Of a stretch of DNA of 64,000 nucleotides, positions 34,347 to 42,967 are shown one piece after another. The notes under the pieces are model-generated. The model worked only from the letters and a program-made list of their open reading frames with translations. It had not been told where the DNA came from and did no database searches. Both the position numbers and the translations under genes were made by a program. The first letter of the stretch is position 1, and every line of letters begins with the position of its first letter. The stretch comes from Nonomuraea spiralis (GTDB lineage: Bacteria > Actinomycetota > Actinomycetes > Streptosporangiales > Streptosporangiaceae). The stretch covers positions 62,001 to 126,000 of the forward strand of contig NZ_BMRC01000026.1 of NCBI RefSeq assembly GCF_014648435.1, read 5' to 3'.

Positions 34347-34936
34347 ACGTACCAGGGGCCTTCGAGGTGCGTGTACGCCGTGTGGGACTCCTCCGGCGGC
34401 CGGCCACCGGGGCTCCACGCGAAGCCGTACTGGTCGAGCAGGCCGGTGTCGCTCACCAGGAAGCGTGCCCCGCCCTCCATCCGCCCGATCGCCGTCAGGG
34501 GGTACAGGCCCACCCATCGGTCGTCGTACCGGGCGGGCCCGCCCTCCGCCGCGACCGTACGGGCGAACTCCTCCAGCCCCGCCTCCGACAGCGCGAACCG
34601 GACACCGAACGGCGCCCCGGTGTACACCAGCGCGCCCACGATCACGCCCATCAGCGGCGCGGCCACCCAGCGGACCCAGTGACGACGCAGCCCGGAACGT
34701 CCGTCCGAACGCAGCAGCGTCACCACGAACCGAGCGATCCAGACGACTCCGACGCCGACGGCGAGCGCGAGACCCGCGAGCAGGAGCATGACCGGCCCCC
34801 CGCCAGGCATGCTCGTGTGATGCAGCACGATCAGCCCCACCACGGCGACCAGCGGAAGCAGCACCCTGCCGGGCGGGCCGACCAGGGTCTGGGTGAGCGC
34901 CGGTAACGGGGGTTGTGCCCCGGTTTTCTCGGACAT
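34328..34936 (-). CDS. Membrane protein with C-terminal extracytoplasmic domain
   Basis: A 202-residue protein starting MSEKTGAQPPLP. Three hydrophobic helices lie at about 24-43, 50-72 and 88-108. A soluble C-terminal domain follows (LEEFARTVAAEGGPARYDDRWVGLYPLTAIGRMEGGARFLVSDTG, split here for description) and ends ESHTAYTHLEGPWYVWESQF. No family is recognised. First gene of the operon with the small membrane protein and APH-type kinase, with overlapping reading frames throughout. Confidence 0.75.
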   Translation of the reverse strand: MSEKTGAQPPLPALTQTLVGPPGRVLLPLVAVVGLIVLHHTSMPGGGPVMLLLAGLALAVGVGVVWIARFVVTLLRSDGRSGLRRHWVRWVAAPLMGVIVGALVYTGAPFGVRFALSEAGLEEFARTVAAEGGPARYDDRWVGLYPLTAIGRMEGGARFLVSDTGLLDQYGFAWSPGGRPPEESHTAYTHLEGPWYVWESQF

Positions 34937-35007
34937 GCTCGATGTTAGCGCGACGGCCGGTCTCGCCCCGGCTCGCCGTGCTCGGCGGCGGGACGGACGC
35001 GCGTCCG

Positions 35008-36132
35008 TTACAGCAGCTGGGAGCGGTCGAGGGCGGCCCTCTTCCTGACCTCGGAGAGGAAGACCTCCGTGTGGCGGTGGGAGCGTCGCGGGCGGTTGGG
35101 TTCGCGGCGGGCCGGGGCGTCGGCGTGCTGCGCGAACGTCAGCCAGCAACTGCGGATGCCGTAGAGCAGGTTCTCCAGCAGGTCGAGGGCGGGACGGGCG
35201 GGGTTGAGCGGGGTGATGGGCAGGTAGACGGTGCTGGGCCCGAGGCCGAGTTCGGGATGGTCCGTGCGGGCCTGGGCGATCAGCTCCTCGGCCACGCCGA
35301 TGCGGTTCTTGGCCTCGGTGACGCCGTAGAGGTGGCCCTCGGCGACGTGGAGCGCGTTGCGGATCATCGGCATGACCGCGTGGCGGGGCGAGGCGCCGCC
35401 GCCCATCGCGGAGATGACCTCGGTCAGGCTCTCCTGGGCCGGGGCCTTGATGTTGTCGACCTCGGAGATGGTCTGCATGGGGTGCAGGCCGGTGTGCCGG
35501 GCGCTGACGGTCGTGGCGGCGTAGAGCCAGTGGGCCGCCGCGATCGCGGCGGCGGTCGGGTCGATCTTCGTGAACAGCGACTCGGTGCCGAACGGATGCT
35601 GGTGCAGCAGGCTGTCGGCCTGGGCGACCTGAAGGGGCGAGGCGTCCTCGCGGCTGAGCATGACGGCCTGCTGGGCGCGGGCGGCCAGATCGCCGAGCTC
35701 GGCGTTCTCGATGGCGGCCAGCTCGGCGGTGACGTCGGTGGCGACGCAGGAGGCCAGCCGGGCCTGGTTGATCGTGTGCAGGGTACGGCCCACGCGGTGG
35801 GCGACCTCCTCGACCCGGGTGGAGTAGAGGGTGAGCGCGCCGTTGGCCGGCCGGATGGGCGCCATCAGGGCCGGGATGACCGCCGCGAAGGCGTCGCGCT
35901 CGGCCTGACGCTGCCAGCCGACGCTGTTCGGCCCGTGCTGGTCGGCGGCGCTGGACGGGTGGGTGTAGCAGCGCCAGCAGGCGTGCGACAGCTCCGTGAG
36001 GCTCGTGGCCAGACGGAGGACGTCCGGACTCGACGGCACTTGCTCCGCCACGGTGGTGGCGATGTCGCCGATCCCCGTACCCCAAGTGGCGATGAGCGCG
36101 TGGCGGGTGTGGTCGACGGCGAACCGGGTCAC
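35008..36132 (-). CDS. Uncharacterised helical actinobacterial protein
   Basis: A 374-residue soluble protein rich in Ala, Leu and His, probably all-helical. Distinct segments are LTELSHACWRCYTHPSSAAD, RVEEVAHRVGRTLHTINQAR, AAAIAAAHWLYAATTVSARHTGL and LDLLENLLYGIRSCWLTFAQ. The C-terminus is Arg-rich (RREPNRPRRSHRH). I do not recognise the family. It stands alone with long gaps on its upstream side; the upstream region may contain its promoter. Confidence 0.75.
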   Translation of the reverse strand: MTRFAVDHTRHALIATWGTGIGDIATTVAEQVPSSPDVLRLATSLTELSHACWRCYTHPSSAADQHGPNSVGWQRQAERDAFAAVIPALMAPIRPANGALTLYSTRVEEVAHRVGRTLHTINQARLASCVATDVTAELAAIENAELGDLAARAQQAVMLSREDASPLQVAQADSLLHQHPFGTESLFTKIDPTAAAIAAAHWLYAATTVSARHTGLHPMQTISEVDNIKAPAQESLTEVISAMGGGASPRHAVMPMIRNALHVAEGHLYGVTEAKNRIGVAEELIAQARTDHPELGLGPSTVYLPITPLNPARPALDLLENLLYGIRSCWLTFAQHADAPARREPNRPRRSHRHTEVFLSEVRKRAALDRSQLL

Positions 36133-36639
36133 GGAGGCTCCTTAAAACGGGGGGTGTGGGGGAGCGTGATGACATGCTCAGGATGCTTGATCGGGCGTTG
36201 TCGTGGAGGGCGTTTCGCATTGTTCTCGGTCCCTGATCTGCGGATTTGCCGGGAAATGCGCCAGAAGATTTTTCCGGAAGGCGAACAGGTGACGGGTCGT
36301 TGAGCGCAGGAGTGGCCCTATTTCGGGACATGGCTCCTTTGAGGGGATTCAAGTTCGGCGCCGGGCCGGTGGCGTCGGCTCGTACGTGACGCACGGCCAC
36401 GGACGCCGTCTCCTCCACCCTCGTTCCTCCTGTCTGGACCTGTTTCGGCCCGTCACTTTCGGTGGCCAATATCCGCCGACAGAGAAGAAACTTGGGCGCC
36501 GGTGTAAAGGAACACCACCCGGCGCGATCAAGATCATTCCCAGGTGGGCGGGCCGTGTGTCACCGTTTTCTCATCCGTGGGGCGCCCGCTTCCGCGTCCG
36601 GTGCGGGGACCCTTTCAAGCTGCGCGAAGGCAGGAATAT
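36133..36639. other. Intergenic region without a recognisable gene
   Basis: About 507 bases between divergent genes. It contains an AT-richer stretch around 36470-36545 and 36230-36320 that probably holds promoters for both sides. Short open frames here are Arg/Pro-rich without ribosome sites. I see no tRNA, strong hairpin or repeat. Confidence 0.5.
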
Positions 36640-36939
36640 GTGGACCTAGAAACACAGATCCTCAGGTTGCTGTTGCGTCTGCGGAGGCTCAAGGCAGGCG
36701 AGCGTGCCGGTGGCGACGTCACGGCGACGACCGCCGGAATCAGCCAGATGCAGGCCGACATCGCCGACATCCGAGCGGAGATGAGACAGGACTTCGCCGC
36801 GCTCGGCGATGAGCTGGCAGCCCTGCGACGACACATGAACGACCACTTCACGTCCAACCGGCCGCGCTGCTGCAAGGAGCCGGCCGCCGGCTGCCCGCAG
36901 GAGGCGCCGGCGTACGACCCGAACCCGATCGTGTACTGA
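36640..36939 (+). CDS. Small coiled-coil protein, paralogue A
   Basis: A 99-residue protein from a GTG at 36640, preceded by GAAGGCAGGA. The body is helical: VDLETQILRLLLRLRRLKAG, then ISQMQADIADIRAEMRQDFA and ALGDELAALRRHMNDH. The tail holds Cys residues (PRCCKEPAAGCPQE). The N-terminus and the middle align with the next gene (MDVEAEILDIKLRIQALEA...ARADVTEFRTAVSQGVTALTDEL), so the two are tandem paralogues. A terminator hairpin follows. The function is unknown. Confidence 0.65.
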   Translation: MDLETQILRLLLRLRRLKAGERAGGDVTATTAGISQMQADIADIRAEMRQDFAALGDELAALRRHMNDHFTSNRPRCCKEPAAGCPQEAPAYDPNPIVY

Positions 36940-36950
36940 CCCCGGCGCGA

Positions 36951-36988
36951 GGCCCGGCCTGAGCCGTCACCGCGCCTCAGGCCGGGCC
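36951..36988 (+). terminator. Hairpin terminator between small paralogues
   Basis: GGCCCGGCCTGAG (36951-36963) pairs perfectly with CTCAGGCCGGGCC (36976-36988), a 13-bp stem with a 12-base loop starting 12 bases after the stop of the first paralogue. No clear U-tract follows, which is usual in this group. Confidence 0.75.
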
Positions 36989-37122
36989 CGGCGCCCATTG
37001 CCTGCCGGCGGTCGTCTCGGGTATACACGGGTAGCCACTATGTGCTTACAACAAGTGGGACCCGGTTCACCCTCCCCCTTCCGGGCCGGCTCCCTACCGA
37101 CTGCCGGCAAAGGTAGGGGTAA

Positions 37123-37437
37123 GTGGATGTAGAGGCGGAGATCCTGGACATCAAGCTCCGGATCCAGGCTCTGGAGGCGACGCTGTGCGGCGGCGCCGAC
37201 TGCTCGGAGGCGGCGCTCGGCATCGCCGAGGCGCGGGCCGACGTCACCGAGTTCCGGACCGCGGTGAGCCAGGGCGTGACGGCCCTGACCGACGAACTGC
37301 TCGGCCTGGGCGACGAGTCCGACGAGCACGTCGACGCGGTCCGGTCGAGGATCAGCCGGCGGCTCGACCTCCTCCGCTGCGAGACCCTCGACCTGGCCAT
37401 CAGGCTCGACCGCCTGCTGGAGACGGACGATTCCTGA
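37123..37437 (+). CDS. Small coiled-coil protein, paralogue B
   Basis: A 104-residue helical protein from a GTG at 37123, preceded by AAAGGTAGGGG. Segments: MDVEAEILDIKLRIQALEAT, LCGGADCSEAALGIAEARAD, VTEFRTAVSQGVTALTDELL and SRRLDLLRCETLDLAIRLDR. It has three Cys and no signal peptide. It is homologous to the gene at 36640 by eye over the first 85 residues. It is separated from that copy by a terminator, so each has its own promoter. Convergent with the gene at 37447. Confidence 0.7.
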   Translation: MDVEAEILDIKLRIQALEATLCGGADCSEAALGIAEARADVTEFRTAVSQGVTALTDELLGLGDESDEHVDAVRSRISRRLDLLRCETLDLAIRLDRLLETDDS

Positions 37438-37446
37438 CCCCCGGCG

Positions 37447-37962
37447 TCAGCGGCGCCGGCCCTGGGCGAGCAGCGTGCGCATGTTCGCCGGCGGACGGGC
37501 GAGCAGGTCGGCGGCGAAGTGCTCCAGGATGTTGAGTATCGTCCCTTCGGGCAGGCCCTGGAGCTCGCGTTCCTTGTGCACGAACGGCCTCAACGAGCGC
37601 CACGTCTCGACGTACCGGCGGTGCAGCAGGGTGCTCACGAACCGCCTGTCGATGATGTCGAGGTGGGCCAGGATCGCGTAGAGCTGGAAGAAGTAGCCGA
37701 TGTCGTAGATCTTCCGCTGGACGTCGTCGTCCAGGCCCGAGATCCCCTTGTCGCTGGGCAGCTTCGGCAGCTCGTCGCGGATGAAGGCGTAGCTGCGGTG
37801 GAACTCCAGCGATCTGAACTCCTTGAGCAGGTCGATCAGCGGCTCGACGTGGTTCCCGTGCCGCTGCGCCCTGAACTGGTGGCGGGCGATGCGCGACGAG
37901 GCCACCACCGCCGAGATGGAGACGATCACGGCCCCGACATTGATCAGCACTGAGAGGTCCAT
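37447..37962 (-). CDS. DUF4760-like membrane-anchored protein
   Basis: A 171-residue protein with one N-terminal hydrophobic helix (LSVLINVGAVIVSISAVVAS) followed by a cytoplasmic helical domain: ARHQFRAQRHGNHVEPLIDL, LKEFRSLEFHRSYAFIRDEL, IGYFFQLYAILAHLDIIDRR. The pattern resembles DUF4760 proteins. Its ATG overlaps the upstream hydrolase stop in ATGA, so the pair is cotranslated. The function is unknown. Confidence 0.75.
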   Translation of the reverse strand: MDLSVLINVGAVIVSISAVVASSRIARHQFRAQRHGNHVEPLIDLLKEFRSLEFHRSYAFIRDELPKLPSDKGISGLDDDVQRKIYDIGYFFQLYAILAHLDIIDRRFVSTLLHRRYVETWRSLRPFVHKERELQGLPEGTILNILEHFAADLLARPPANMRTLLAQGRRR

Positions 37963-38774
37963 CAGGCGTCCTCGGTCAGCTCGGTCAGCTCGGTCAGGAA
38001 GGTGTGGATCAGGTCGTTGACCACGTCGGGACACTGCAACTGCGGCCAGTGCCCCCGGCAGCGCGGTCTCAGGTCGACCACGGAGATCAACGGGTTCAGC
38101 GAACGCAGGACCGCCAGGTCGGTGTCCCGCCGGCTGCGTACGTAGAGCATCGGCACCGGGCACCGCCTGCACAGGTCCGTGGGGTCGAAGCGCAGGATGT
38201 CGTGCCACAGCGGCCGTACGACCTGCTCGGGGGTGTGTTCCAGCGACCGGAAGACCTCCGCGCGCCCGTCGCCGCCCGCACCTCCCGGACCCCAGGCGTC
38301 GCTCATCGCGGCCAGGAAGTGGCCCCGCCAGTCGCCCGACTCGGACTCGTGCGCCCGTACCTCGTTCACCCGCCTGTCGGCGGCGGTGAGCGCGAAGTTG
38401 CTGTCCAGCACCAGGACGCCGGAGACGAGCGCGGGCCGGGTCACGGCGACCAGCGTCGCGATGAGGCCGCCGGCGCTGTGACCGCCGAGGACGACCCCTC
38501 GCAGGCCCCGCGCGTCCAGGTCGGCCGCGACCGCGTCCGCCATGGCCCGGACCGAGTACGTCCCGCTCTCCAGCCCCGGAGAGCCGCCGTGGCCGGGCAG
38601 GTCGAGACCGAGCAGCCGCAACTCCGGCCGCAGCCCCTCCCACTGCCGGACGAACTGGCCGCGTTCGCATCCCAGTCCGTGCAGCAACACCAGCGGCGGC
38701 CGGTCGGCGGCTCCGGGAGGTTCTCGTTCGGTCGCGGCCAGGCGTGGAGGCGGTTTCGCGTCGATGTCCGGCAT
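37962..38774 (-). CDS. Alpha/beta hydrolase
   Basis: Soluble alpha/beta-hydrolase of 270 residues. It has LVLLHGLGCERGQFVRQWEG (oxyanion), LDLPGHGGSPG, nucleophile Ser in GGHSAGGLIAT, Asp in YVRSRRDTDLA and His in CRGHWPQLQCP. The ATG at 38774 (MPDIDAKPPP) is the first Met in the clean coding stretch. It is upstream of and translationally coupled to the DUF4760-like membrane protein. The substrate is unknown. Confidence 0.9.
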   Translation of the reverse strand: MPDIDAKPPPRLAATEREPPGAADRPPLVLLHGLGCERGQFVRQWEGLRPELRLLGLDLPGHGGSPGLESGTYSVRAMADAVAADLDARGLRGVVLGGHSAGGLIATLVAVTRPALVSGVLVLDSNFALTAADRRVNEVRAHESESGDWRGHFLAAMSDAWGPGGAGGDGRAEVFRSLEHTPEQVVRPLWHDILRFDPTDLCRRCPVPMLYVRSRRDTDLAVLRSLNPLISVVDLRPRCRGHWPQLQCPDVVNDLIHTFLTELTELTEDA

Positions 38775-38794
38775 CGCAGTCGTCCCGGCGGGTC

Positions 38795-39076
38795 TCAGCA
38801 GCGTTGCCCGTTGACGAAGCTGATCGCCGGGCTGTACGTCACCCTCTGGCAGAAGTAGCTGCCGGACGGGATGGTGATCGTCCCGTAGGTGTCGGTGCCC
38901 GATCCGGTGCATCCGCTCGCCACGATGACGTAGCCGACCAGGTCGGAGATGAGGATGCGCGATCCGCTGGAGCAGGTGTAGTTGGCGTCCATGGCCATGG
39001 CCGGAGCGACGAAGGCCGAGGTCGCCAGGACGGCGGACGCGACGACGGTGACCGTGCGCTTGAGCAGGGAGTTCAC
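38795..39076 (-). CDS. Small secreted protein with four cysteines
   Basis: A 93-residue precursor. The Sec signal MNSLLKRTVTVVASAVLATS ends in AFVAPAMA, with cleavage near residue 28. The mature part, about 65 residues, has four Cys (YTCSSG, ASGCTG, YFCQR and the final GQRC), so two disulfides are likely. It is rich in Ser, Gly and Thr and probably a small beta fold. It lies upstream of the hydrolase gene on the same strand. I do not recognise the family. Confidence 0.8.
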   Translation of the reverse strand: MNSLLKRTVTVVASAVLATSAFVAPAMAMDANYTCSSGSRILISDLVGYVIVASGCTGSGTDTYGTITIPSGSYFCQRVTYSPAISFVNGQRC

Positions 39077-39240
39077 GACGTACCTCTTCCCATGGGAGGT
39101 GCGGACGCCTCCACCCGTACCCGGCCCCCGTCATGACGGACCTGCCGGCCGGCGTCCGGAAGCGGCCAATGCGGGGGTGGGCGGGTTCTCAGAGAGTTCT
39201 TAGGCGCGTTTTATGGCGGTTTTCGGTGTGATTCCTGAAT

Positions 39241-40065
39241 ATGGGAGGCATGGACGGCGTGCCGCAGGACGACGGTACGGCCGAGGCTCAAGGGGCTCAG
39301 GGGCCTCGGCGGGTCGTGGCCGGGAAGGCTCGGCGCGTTGTCGCCGGGGGTGGGGTGCTGGTCGTCGTGGCGGTGCTGGCGTACTGGCTGGGCGGCGGCA
39401 GGGGCGGCGAATTACCCGCGGCCGGGCCGAGCCCGACGCCGACGCCCAGCGCGACGCTCACCGTGCCGGACGTGTTCAAGCGGGTCGGGCCGTCGGTGGT
39501 GGTCATCCAGGCCGGGAAGTCGCTCGGCACGGGAGTGATCGCGGCCGAGGACGGGACGATCCTGACCGCGCACCACGTCGTCAAGAGCACGAAGGACATC
39601 GACCTCACGTTCGCGGACGGGACCAGGGCGAAGGCCGTCGTCACGGCGTCGAACCCCAAGCGTGACGTCGCCACCCTCAAACCGGTGAAGCTGCCGGAGA
39701 TCGTCGTCCCGGCGACGCTCGGCGGGGCCGTGGCCGTCGGGGCGCCCGTCGTGGCGATCGGCAACCCGCTGGGCCTGACCTACAGCGTCTCCACCGGCGT
39801 CGTGTCGGGCCTGAACCGCCGCGCCGACCGTACCGCCAAGGACGGCGACCTGAACGGGCTGATCCAGTTCGACGCCTCCGTGAATCCGGGCAGTTCCGGC
39901 GGGCCCCTGCTGGACGCGCGCGGGCTCGTCGTCGGGATCGTGGTCTCGATCGCCGACCCGGGAGGCGACGAGGCGTTCGCCGGGATCGCTTTCGCGGTGC
40001 CGATCGGCGCGGCCCTGGGCGGCGACGACGGCGACGGCCCACCAGGCGACGGACCCCAGCTCTGA
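39241..40065 (+). CDS. Membrane-anchored trypsin-like serine protease (HtrA-like, no PDZ)
   Basis: Protease of 274 residues. A basic N-terminus leads to one transmembrane helix at about 37-52 and a Pro/Thr linker (SPTPTPSATLT). The S1C domain has catalytic His112 in TAHHVV, Asp142 in KRDVATL and Ser219 in NPGSSGGP. No PDZ domain follows; the protein ends in a Gly/Asp-rich tail. It probably acts outside the membrane in protein quality control. It lies 56 bases upstream of the moxR operon. Confidence 0.92.
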   Translation: MGGMDGVPQDDGTAEAQGAQGPRRVVAGKARRVVAGGGVLVVVAVLAYWLGGGRGGELPAAGPSPTPTPSATLTVPDVFKRVGPSVVVIQAGKSLGTGVIAAEDGTILTAHHVVKSTKDIDLTFADGTRAKAVVTASNPKRDVATLKPVKLPEIVVPATLGGAVAVGAPVVAIGNPLGLTYSVSTGVVSGLNRRADRTAKDGDLNGLIQFDASVNPGSSGGPLLDARGLVVGIVVSIADPGGDEAFAGIAFAVPIGAALGGDDGDGPPGDGPQL

Positions 40066-40121
40066 CCGCGGAAGTGACCGCGGTCGTACCACCTGACCGA
40101 AGCGCCGAGAGAAGGGACGTC

Positions 40122-41105
40122 ATGACCTCGACCGAGCCCCCCGCTCACCCGCTCGAACAGGTCCTGTTCGAGGTCAAACGGACGATCGTCGGCCAGGACG
40201 TGCTGCTGGAGCGCATGGCCGTGGCGCTGGTCGCCGATGGTCACCTGCTGGTGGAGGGCGTGCCGGGCCTGGCCAAGACGCTCGCGGTGCGCTCACTGGC
40301 CGCCGCGATCGACGGAAGCTTCCAGCGAGTCCAGTTCACCCCCGACCTGGTGCCCGCCGACCTCGTGGGCACGCGGGTCTACCACCAGCAGTCAGGCGAG
40401 TTCAGGACGGAACTCGGCCCGGTGTTCGCGAACCTGCTGCTGGCCGACGAGATCAACCGTGCCCCCGCCAAGGTGCAGAGCGCGCTGCTGGAGGTGATGC
40501 AGGAGCACCAGGTGACGATCGGCCGGGAGACGTTCAAGGTGCCGGAGCCGTTCCTGGTCATGGCGACGGAGAACCCGATCGAGTCGGAGGGCACGTACCC
40601 GCTTCCCGAGGCGCAGGTGGACCGGTTCATGATGAAGGTGGTCGTCGACTACCCGACGCAGAGCGAGGAGCAGGCGATCGTCGAACGGGCGCTGCGCCCG
40701 CCGGAGCCGCCGCAGCCCACGGTGACGACGGACGACCTGGTCGCGATGCGGGCCCGAGCCCGGCAGGTGTACGTCGACCCGGCGGTCGTCGACTACGCCG
40801 TACGCCTGGTCGCCGTGACCCGTTCCCCGGGCACGGCCGGCCTCGGCGAGCTGGAACGGTACGTCACGTACGGGGCGAGCCCGCGCGCGTCCATCGCGCT
40901 CGTCACGGGCGCCCGCGCGCTGGCGTTCCTGCGCGGCCGCGAGTACGTCCTGCCGCACGACCTGTCCGAGCTCGCGCTCGACGTGCTGCGCCACCGCCTG
41001 GTGTTGTCCTACGAGGCCCTGGCGGACGACGTCGACGCCGACACGATCATCACGAGGGTGCTCGGGGCCGTCCGGGCGCCCGACGTCGTCCTGCGGAACC
41101 GCTGA
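40122..41105 (+). CDS. MoxR-family AAA+ ATPase
   Basis: AAA+ chaperone-like ATPase of 327 residues. The Walker A is GVPGLAKT, Walker B LLADEINRAP and sensor 1 region MATENPIESEGTYPLPEAQVD, all characteristic of MoxR. A C-terminal lid follows. The ATG at 40122 follows GAGAGAAGGG. First gene of MoxR-DUF58-VWA-VWA, a conserved set thought to load or mature protein complexes through von Willebrand A partners. Confidence 0.95.
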   Translation: MTSTEPPAHPLEQVLFEVKRTIVGQDVLLERMAVALVADGHLLVEGVPGLAKTLAVRSLAAAIDGSFQRVQFTPDLVPADLVGTRVYHQQSGEFRTELGPVFANLLLADEINRAPAKVQSALLEVMQEHQVTIGRETFKVPEPFLVMATENPIESEGTYPLPEAQVDRFMMKVVVDYPTQSEEQAIVERALRPPEPPQPTVTTDDLVAMRARARQVYVDPAVVDYAVRLVAVTRSPGTAGLGELERYVTYGASPRASIALVTGARALAFLRGREYVLPHDLSELALDVLRHRLVLSYEALADDVDADTIITRVLGAVRAPDVVLRNR

Positions 41106-41111
41106 GGAGAC

Positions 41112-41996
41112 ATGGCCACCGCCCCCGAGAAACTCCTGCTCCGCCTGGAGTGGAAGGTCGTCCGCCGGCTGGACGGCCGCCTCCAGGGCGCCCACCGTAC
41201 GGCCCACCGCGGCGCCGGCATCGACTTCACCGGCCTGCGCCCCTACACCGAGGGCGACGACGCCCGGCACATCGACTGGAACGTCACCGCCCGGCTGGAC
41301 GAGCCCCACCTGCGTGTGTTCACCGAGGACCGCGAGCTGACGGTGTGGCTGGTGCTCGACCGGTCGGCGTCGATGCTGGCCGGCCGGCCGGGGCGCGGCA
41401 AGCACGACGTACTGGCCGAGCTGGCGCTCGTCCTGGCCCGGCTGTTCGGGCGCGGCGGCAACCGCGTCGGCGCGCTGCTGTTCGACACCGGGATGTTGCG
41501 CGTCGTGCCGCCCGGCACCTCCCGGCGGCACGCGCTGCGGATCGGCGCCGAGCTGGAACGCACCGCGGCGGCGCGTCCCGGCGCCACCACGGACCTGGCG
41601 GAGATGCTGGAGGCCGCCGGACGGCTCGCGCGCCGCCGGGCGCTCGTCATCGTGTTGTCGGACTTCATCGGCGACGGCGACTGGGAACGCTCGCTCCAGC
41701 GCCTGGCCCGGCGGCACGAGGTCGTCGCCCTGCGCGTCGTGGACCCGGCCGACGACGCGCTGCCCGAGGCCGGGCTGATCGTGGTCGAGGACGCCGAGAC
41801 CGGCGAGCAGCTCGTCGTCGACTCCACCGACCCGCTGCTCAGGGTGCGTTTCCGGGAGGCCGTGGACGCCCGCGACACCCGGCTCGCGGCGGGCATGCGG
41901 CGGGCCGGGGTGCCCGTCCACCGGGTCGGCACCGACCGCGACCTGGCCGAGACGCTCGTCGAGGTCGTCGCCCGGACCCGGGACCGGTCGCCATGA
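41112..41996 (+). CDS. DUF58 domain-containing protein
   Basis: A 294-residue protein with the DUF58 core GIDFTGLRPYTEGDDARHIDWNVTAR, followed by a VWA-like fold (LVLDRSASMLAGRPGRGK, containing DRSAS as a MIDAS-type motif). DUF58 proteins always travel with MoxR ATPases. It lies 6 bases after moxR and overlaps the next gene in ATGA. It has no transmembrane helix and is probably the cytoplasmic adaptor between MoxR and the membrane VWA proteins. Confidence 0.93.
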   Translation: MATAPEKLLLRLEWKVVRRLDGRLQGAHRTAHRGAGIDFTGLRPYTEGDDARHIDWNVTARLDEPHLRVFTEDRELTVWLVLDRSASMLAGRPGRGKHDVLAELALVLARLFGRGGNRVGALLFDTGMLRVVPPGTSRRHALRIGAELERTAAARPGATTDLAEMLEAAGRLARRRALVIVLSDFIGDGDWERSLQRLARRHEVVALRVVDPADDALPEAGLIVVEDAETGEQLVVDSTDPLLRVRFREAVDARDTRLAAGMRRAGVPVHRVGTDRDLAETLVEVVARTRDRSP

Positions 41997-42967
41997 CCGA
42001 GATCATCGGCGACCGCCTGACTATGTCGTCCCCGCTGCTGCTGGCCGCCGGGCTGCTCGTCACGGCCGCGCTCGCCTGGGCGGCCGTCGTCTCGGCGCGC
42101 CGCCGGAGGTCCGCGCTGGTCGCGGCGGGGGTCGTCCTGGCGCGCGGGCGGGGGGCGTACCTCGGGACCGGCCTGACGGTCGCGGGCGTCGGCGTGCTCG
42201 CGATCGCCGCCGCGGGGCCCGCGGCCATGGTGCCGGTCCCGCGGACGGCGGGCACGGTCATCCTCGCCGTGGACGTCTCCAACAGCATGGGCGCCGACGA
42301 CGTCGCGCCCACCCGGCTGGCCGCCGCGCAGCGGGCGGCCCGCGCGTTCGTGGCGGCGCAGCCCGACAGCGTGGACATCGGGGTCGTCGCGTTCGAACGG
42401 GGTGCGCTCACCACCGCGCGGCCCGACGCCGACCACTCCGTCGCGCTCAGGGCCATCGACCGGCTGAGGATCACCGGCGGCACCTCGCTCGGGACGGCCA
42501 TCACGGCCTCGCTGACGGCGATCACCGGCAAGCAGGTGGTCATCGGCCGTGACGGCGCCGCGCCCGACATCGGCTACTGGCCGTCGGCGACGATCGTGAT
42601 GTTCTCCGACGGGCAGAACCGGGGCGGCGACGTCGAGCAGGCCGCCGCCGTGGCCCAGAAGGCGGGCGTGCACATCCACACCGTCGGGGTCGGCACCGAG
42701 GCCGGGGCGACCGTGCAGGTGGACGGCTACCACCTGCAGACCTCGCTGGAGCCGGACACGCTCACCGCGATCGCGCGGGCCACCGGCGGCGCCTACCATC
42801 CCGCCTCCGACGCCGCCCGGCTCGACGGCGTCGCCGGCACGATCGACCTGCGGCTCACGGTCTCCGACGAGCCGCTGCCGCTCGCCGGCGGGCTGATCGG
42901 GCTGGCCCTCGCGCTGCTCGGGGCCGGAGCGGCGCTCACCGTACTGCGGTCCGGACGGGTGATCTGA
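41993..42967 (+). CDS. VWA domain membrane protein (BatA-like) 1
   Basis: A 324-residue protein with two N-terminal transmembrane helices (LLLAAGLLVTAALAWAAVV and YLGTGLTVAGVGVLAIAAAG), a VWA domain, and a C-terminal helix (GLIGLALALLGAGAALTVL). The MIDAS motif is DVSNSMG, with Thr in GGTSLG and Asp in FSDGQNRGG. ATG at 41993 is in an ATGA overlap with DUF58. An internal ATG 30 bases later is less likely. Aerotolerance-operon type protein, probably the MoxR client or assembly partner. Confidence 0.92.
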   Translation: MTEIIGDRLTMSSPLLLAAGLLVTAALAWAAVVSARRRRSALVAAGVVLARGRGAYLGTGLTVAGVGVLAIAAAGPAAMVPVPRTAGTVILAVDVSNSMGADDVAPTRLAAAQRAARAFVAAQPDSVDIGVVAFERGALTTARPDADHSVALRAIDRLRITGGTSLGTAITASLTAITGKQVVIGRDGAAPDIGYWPSATIVMFSDGQNRGGDVEQAAAVAQKAGVHIHTVGVGTEAGATVQVDGYHLQTSLEPDTLTAIARATGGAYHPASDAARLDGVAGTIDLRLTVSDEPLPLAGGLIGLALALLGAGAALTVLRSGRVI

